Notes under the pieces: model-generated
What the model saw: the letters and a program-made list of their open reading frames with translations, nothing else
Databases searched by the model: none
Told to the model about the DNA's origin: nothing
Assembly: GCA_903837255.1 (NCBI GenBank)
Contig: CAILTZ010000780.1
Span: 1-8,043 of the forward strand
DNA from: an uncultured Pirellula sp.
GTDB lineage: Bacteria; Planctomycetota; Planctomycetia; Pirellulales; Pirellulaceae
DNA length: 8,043 nt
Reading direction: 5' to 3'
Translations under genes and position numbers: made by a program
Shown: one piece after another, positions 7,397 to 8,043 of the stretch
How the letters are laid out: each line of letters starts with the position of its first letter
Position numbering within the stretch: the first letter of the stretch is position 1

Positions 7397-7401
7397 AGGA
7401 G
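7397..7401 (+). promoter_or_regulatory. Shine-Dalgarno sequence of the permease gene
   Basis: AGGAG is followed by 7 bases and then the ATG at 7409, close to ideal spacing. It fixes the permease start and argues against the ATG at 7360, which lies in another frame and has no such site. Confidence 0.75.
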
Positions 7402-7408
7402 ATCCTGG

Positions 7409-8043
7409 ATGTACAAGTTCCTTTTATGCATGCGCTATCTCAAGACACGCTGGATCGCTCTGGCCTCGATTGTCTCGGTGACGCTCGGCGTTGCGACACT
7501 GATCGTGGTCAACAGCGTGATGGACGGATTTACCTCCACGATGCAAGACCGCATGCATGGCATCCTCAGCGACATCGTTCTAGAGACTCGATCCCAAACA
7601 GGTATCAGTCAGCCCAAATGGTATGAAGAGCGGATCCGAGCTAGGCTCGGAGATCAAGTCACCGGGGTGACGACCATCGTCGCTCTGCCTGCAATGATGA
7701 CTTTCCAACGCAATGGCAACAGCCACACTCAGCAAGTCAACCTGATCGGGATCGATCAAAACACTTTCGCCTCCGTGAGCGATTTTAGTAAATACCTGCT
7801 CCATCCAGAGAATCGACAACAGCTGGACTTCTTGCTCAAGACTTCCGGATACGCGCCAGAAAGGGAGCGGATGCAGCCCTCGGGCTGGGAATACCGTGCT
7901 CCAATGGCTCGCTACCACAAAGCCGTCGAGCAACGGCAGCGCAACTCCAAGGAGCTTGAGAAGCAACGCTTCGAGGAACTTCAAGAGAAGATCCAAGAGA
8001 AGATCCAGGACGAATCGAATCTCCAGGAATCACCGCCCGATGC
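7409..8043 (+). CDS. LolC/LolE-like FtsX-family ABC transporter permease, N-terminal part, cut by window edge
   Basis: The visible 211 complete codons begin MYKFLLCMRYLKTR, followed by a single membrane helix at about 15-35 and the motif VNSVMDGF (34-41). From memory these parallel the start of E. coli LolC (MYQ...RYMRGR, TLGV, SVMNGF). Family members form the membrane part of an ABC transporter that extracts lipoproteins from the inner membrane for transport to the outer membrane, working with an ATPase such as LolD; no ATPase gene is in this window. After the helix comes the periplasmic domain (LIGID near residue 115), then from about residue 135 a strongly charged, Glu/Gln/Arg/Lys-rich segment containing a duplicated QEKI. 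That segment looks like an insertion relative to proteobacterial LolC. The ATG is supported by AGGAG seven bases upstream. The remaining membrane segments lie past the window, so LolC versus LolE or a generic FtsX-like permease cannot be separated. Confidence 0.85.
   Translation, partial: MYKFLLCMRYLKTRWIALASIVSVTLGVATLIVVNSVMDGFTSTMQDRMHGILSDIVLETRSQTGISQPKWYEERIRARLGDQVTGVTTIVALPAMMTFQRNGNSHTQQVNLIGIDQNTFASVSDFSKYLLHPENRQQLDFLLKTSGYAPERERMQPSGWEYRAPMARYHKAVEQRQRNSKELEKQRFEELQEKIQEKIQDESNLQESPPD
7982..8005 (+). repeat. In-frame 12-bp duplication inside the permease gene
   Basis: CAAGAGAAGATC occurs twice in direct succession and is exactly in frame, giving QEKI twice at residues 192-199. 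The two copies are identical at the base level, suggesting a recent slippage event in a charged, probably helical and length-tolerant segment. Confidence 0.8.

Larger units (their letters stand above)
7098..7408. other. Divergent intergenic region with two tandem repeat arrays
   Basis: This 311-bp stretch separates the minus-strand channel gene from the plus-strand permease gene. It carries the 16-bp and 18-bp repeat arrays, a run of seven C (7350-7356), an extended -10-like element and the Shine-Dalgarno sequence of the permease gene. I see no RNA gene or terminator. If the channel gene really starts at 7205 or 7217, the left third of this region is coding and overlaps the first repeat unit. 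Confidence 0.6.

Noticed and set aside
7360..7626. 88-codon plus-strand frame starting just ahead of the permease gene
   Set aside because: It overlaps the permease in another frame, has a C-run instead of a Shine-Dalgarno sequence before its ATG, and its translation matches nothing. The permease frame from 7409 has AGGAG and a clear LolC-like N-terminus.

Overview
The window looks like chromosomal DNA from a planctomycete, probably of the Pirellulales. Evidence is the moderate GC content, a secreted PQQ-type beta-propeller of the kind abundant in that phylum (QFRGP near the N-terminus, then a W-K-x-P-I and GWSSP pattern), a LolC/LolE-type permease with a characteristic N-terminus, and carotenoid genes of the C30 (squalene-derived) type. 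This assignment is from recalled family resemblance; no search was run.

Layout. Four genes lie on the minus strand, in transcription order: a large MscK/MscM-type mechanosensitive channel (7097 to 3465), a secreted PQQ-like beta-propeller protein (3282 to 2032), an aldehyde dehydrogenase (1970 to 471) and the N-terminal 153 codons of a CrtP-like carotenoid oxygenase/desaturase (459 to 1, cut by the window edge). A fifth gene, an FtsX/LolC-type ABC-transporter permease, starts at 7409 on the plus strand and runs off the right edge. It is divergent from the channel gene.

The ALDH and CrtP-like genes are 11 bp apart and form a coherent pair. In the staphyloxanthin-type pathway CrtP oxidises a terminal methyl of a C30 carotene to an aldehyde, and an aldehyde dehydrogenase then makes the carboxylic acid. 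The propeller gene sits 61 bp upstream with no visible terminator between, so it may share their transcript. A consensus TTGACA box lies in front of it. The channel gene is separated by 182 bp and is probably a separate unit.

The divergent 311-bp intergenic region (7098-7408) holds the most unexplained structure: two neighbouring degenerate tandem arrays, four units at an exact 16-bp period (7194-7257) and three units at an exact 18-bp period (7271-7324). The last unit of the second array contains an extended -10-like sequence reading toward the permease gene. No RNA genes, insertion sequences, CRISPR arrays or convincing terminators were seen. No clearly new multi-gene system is evident; the arrays and the carotenoid gene pair are the items worth following.
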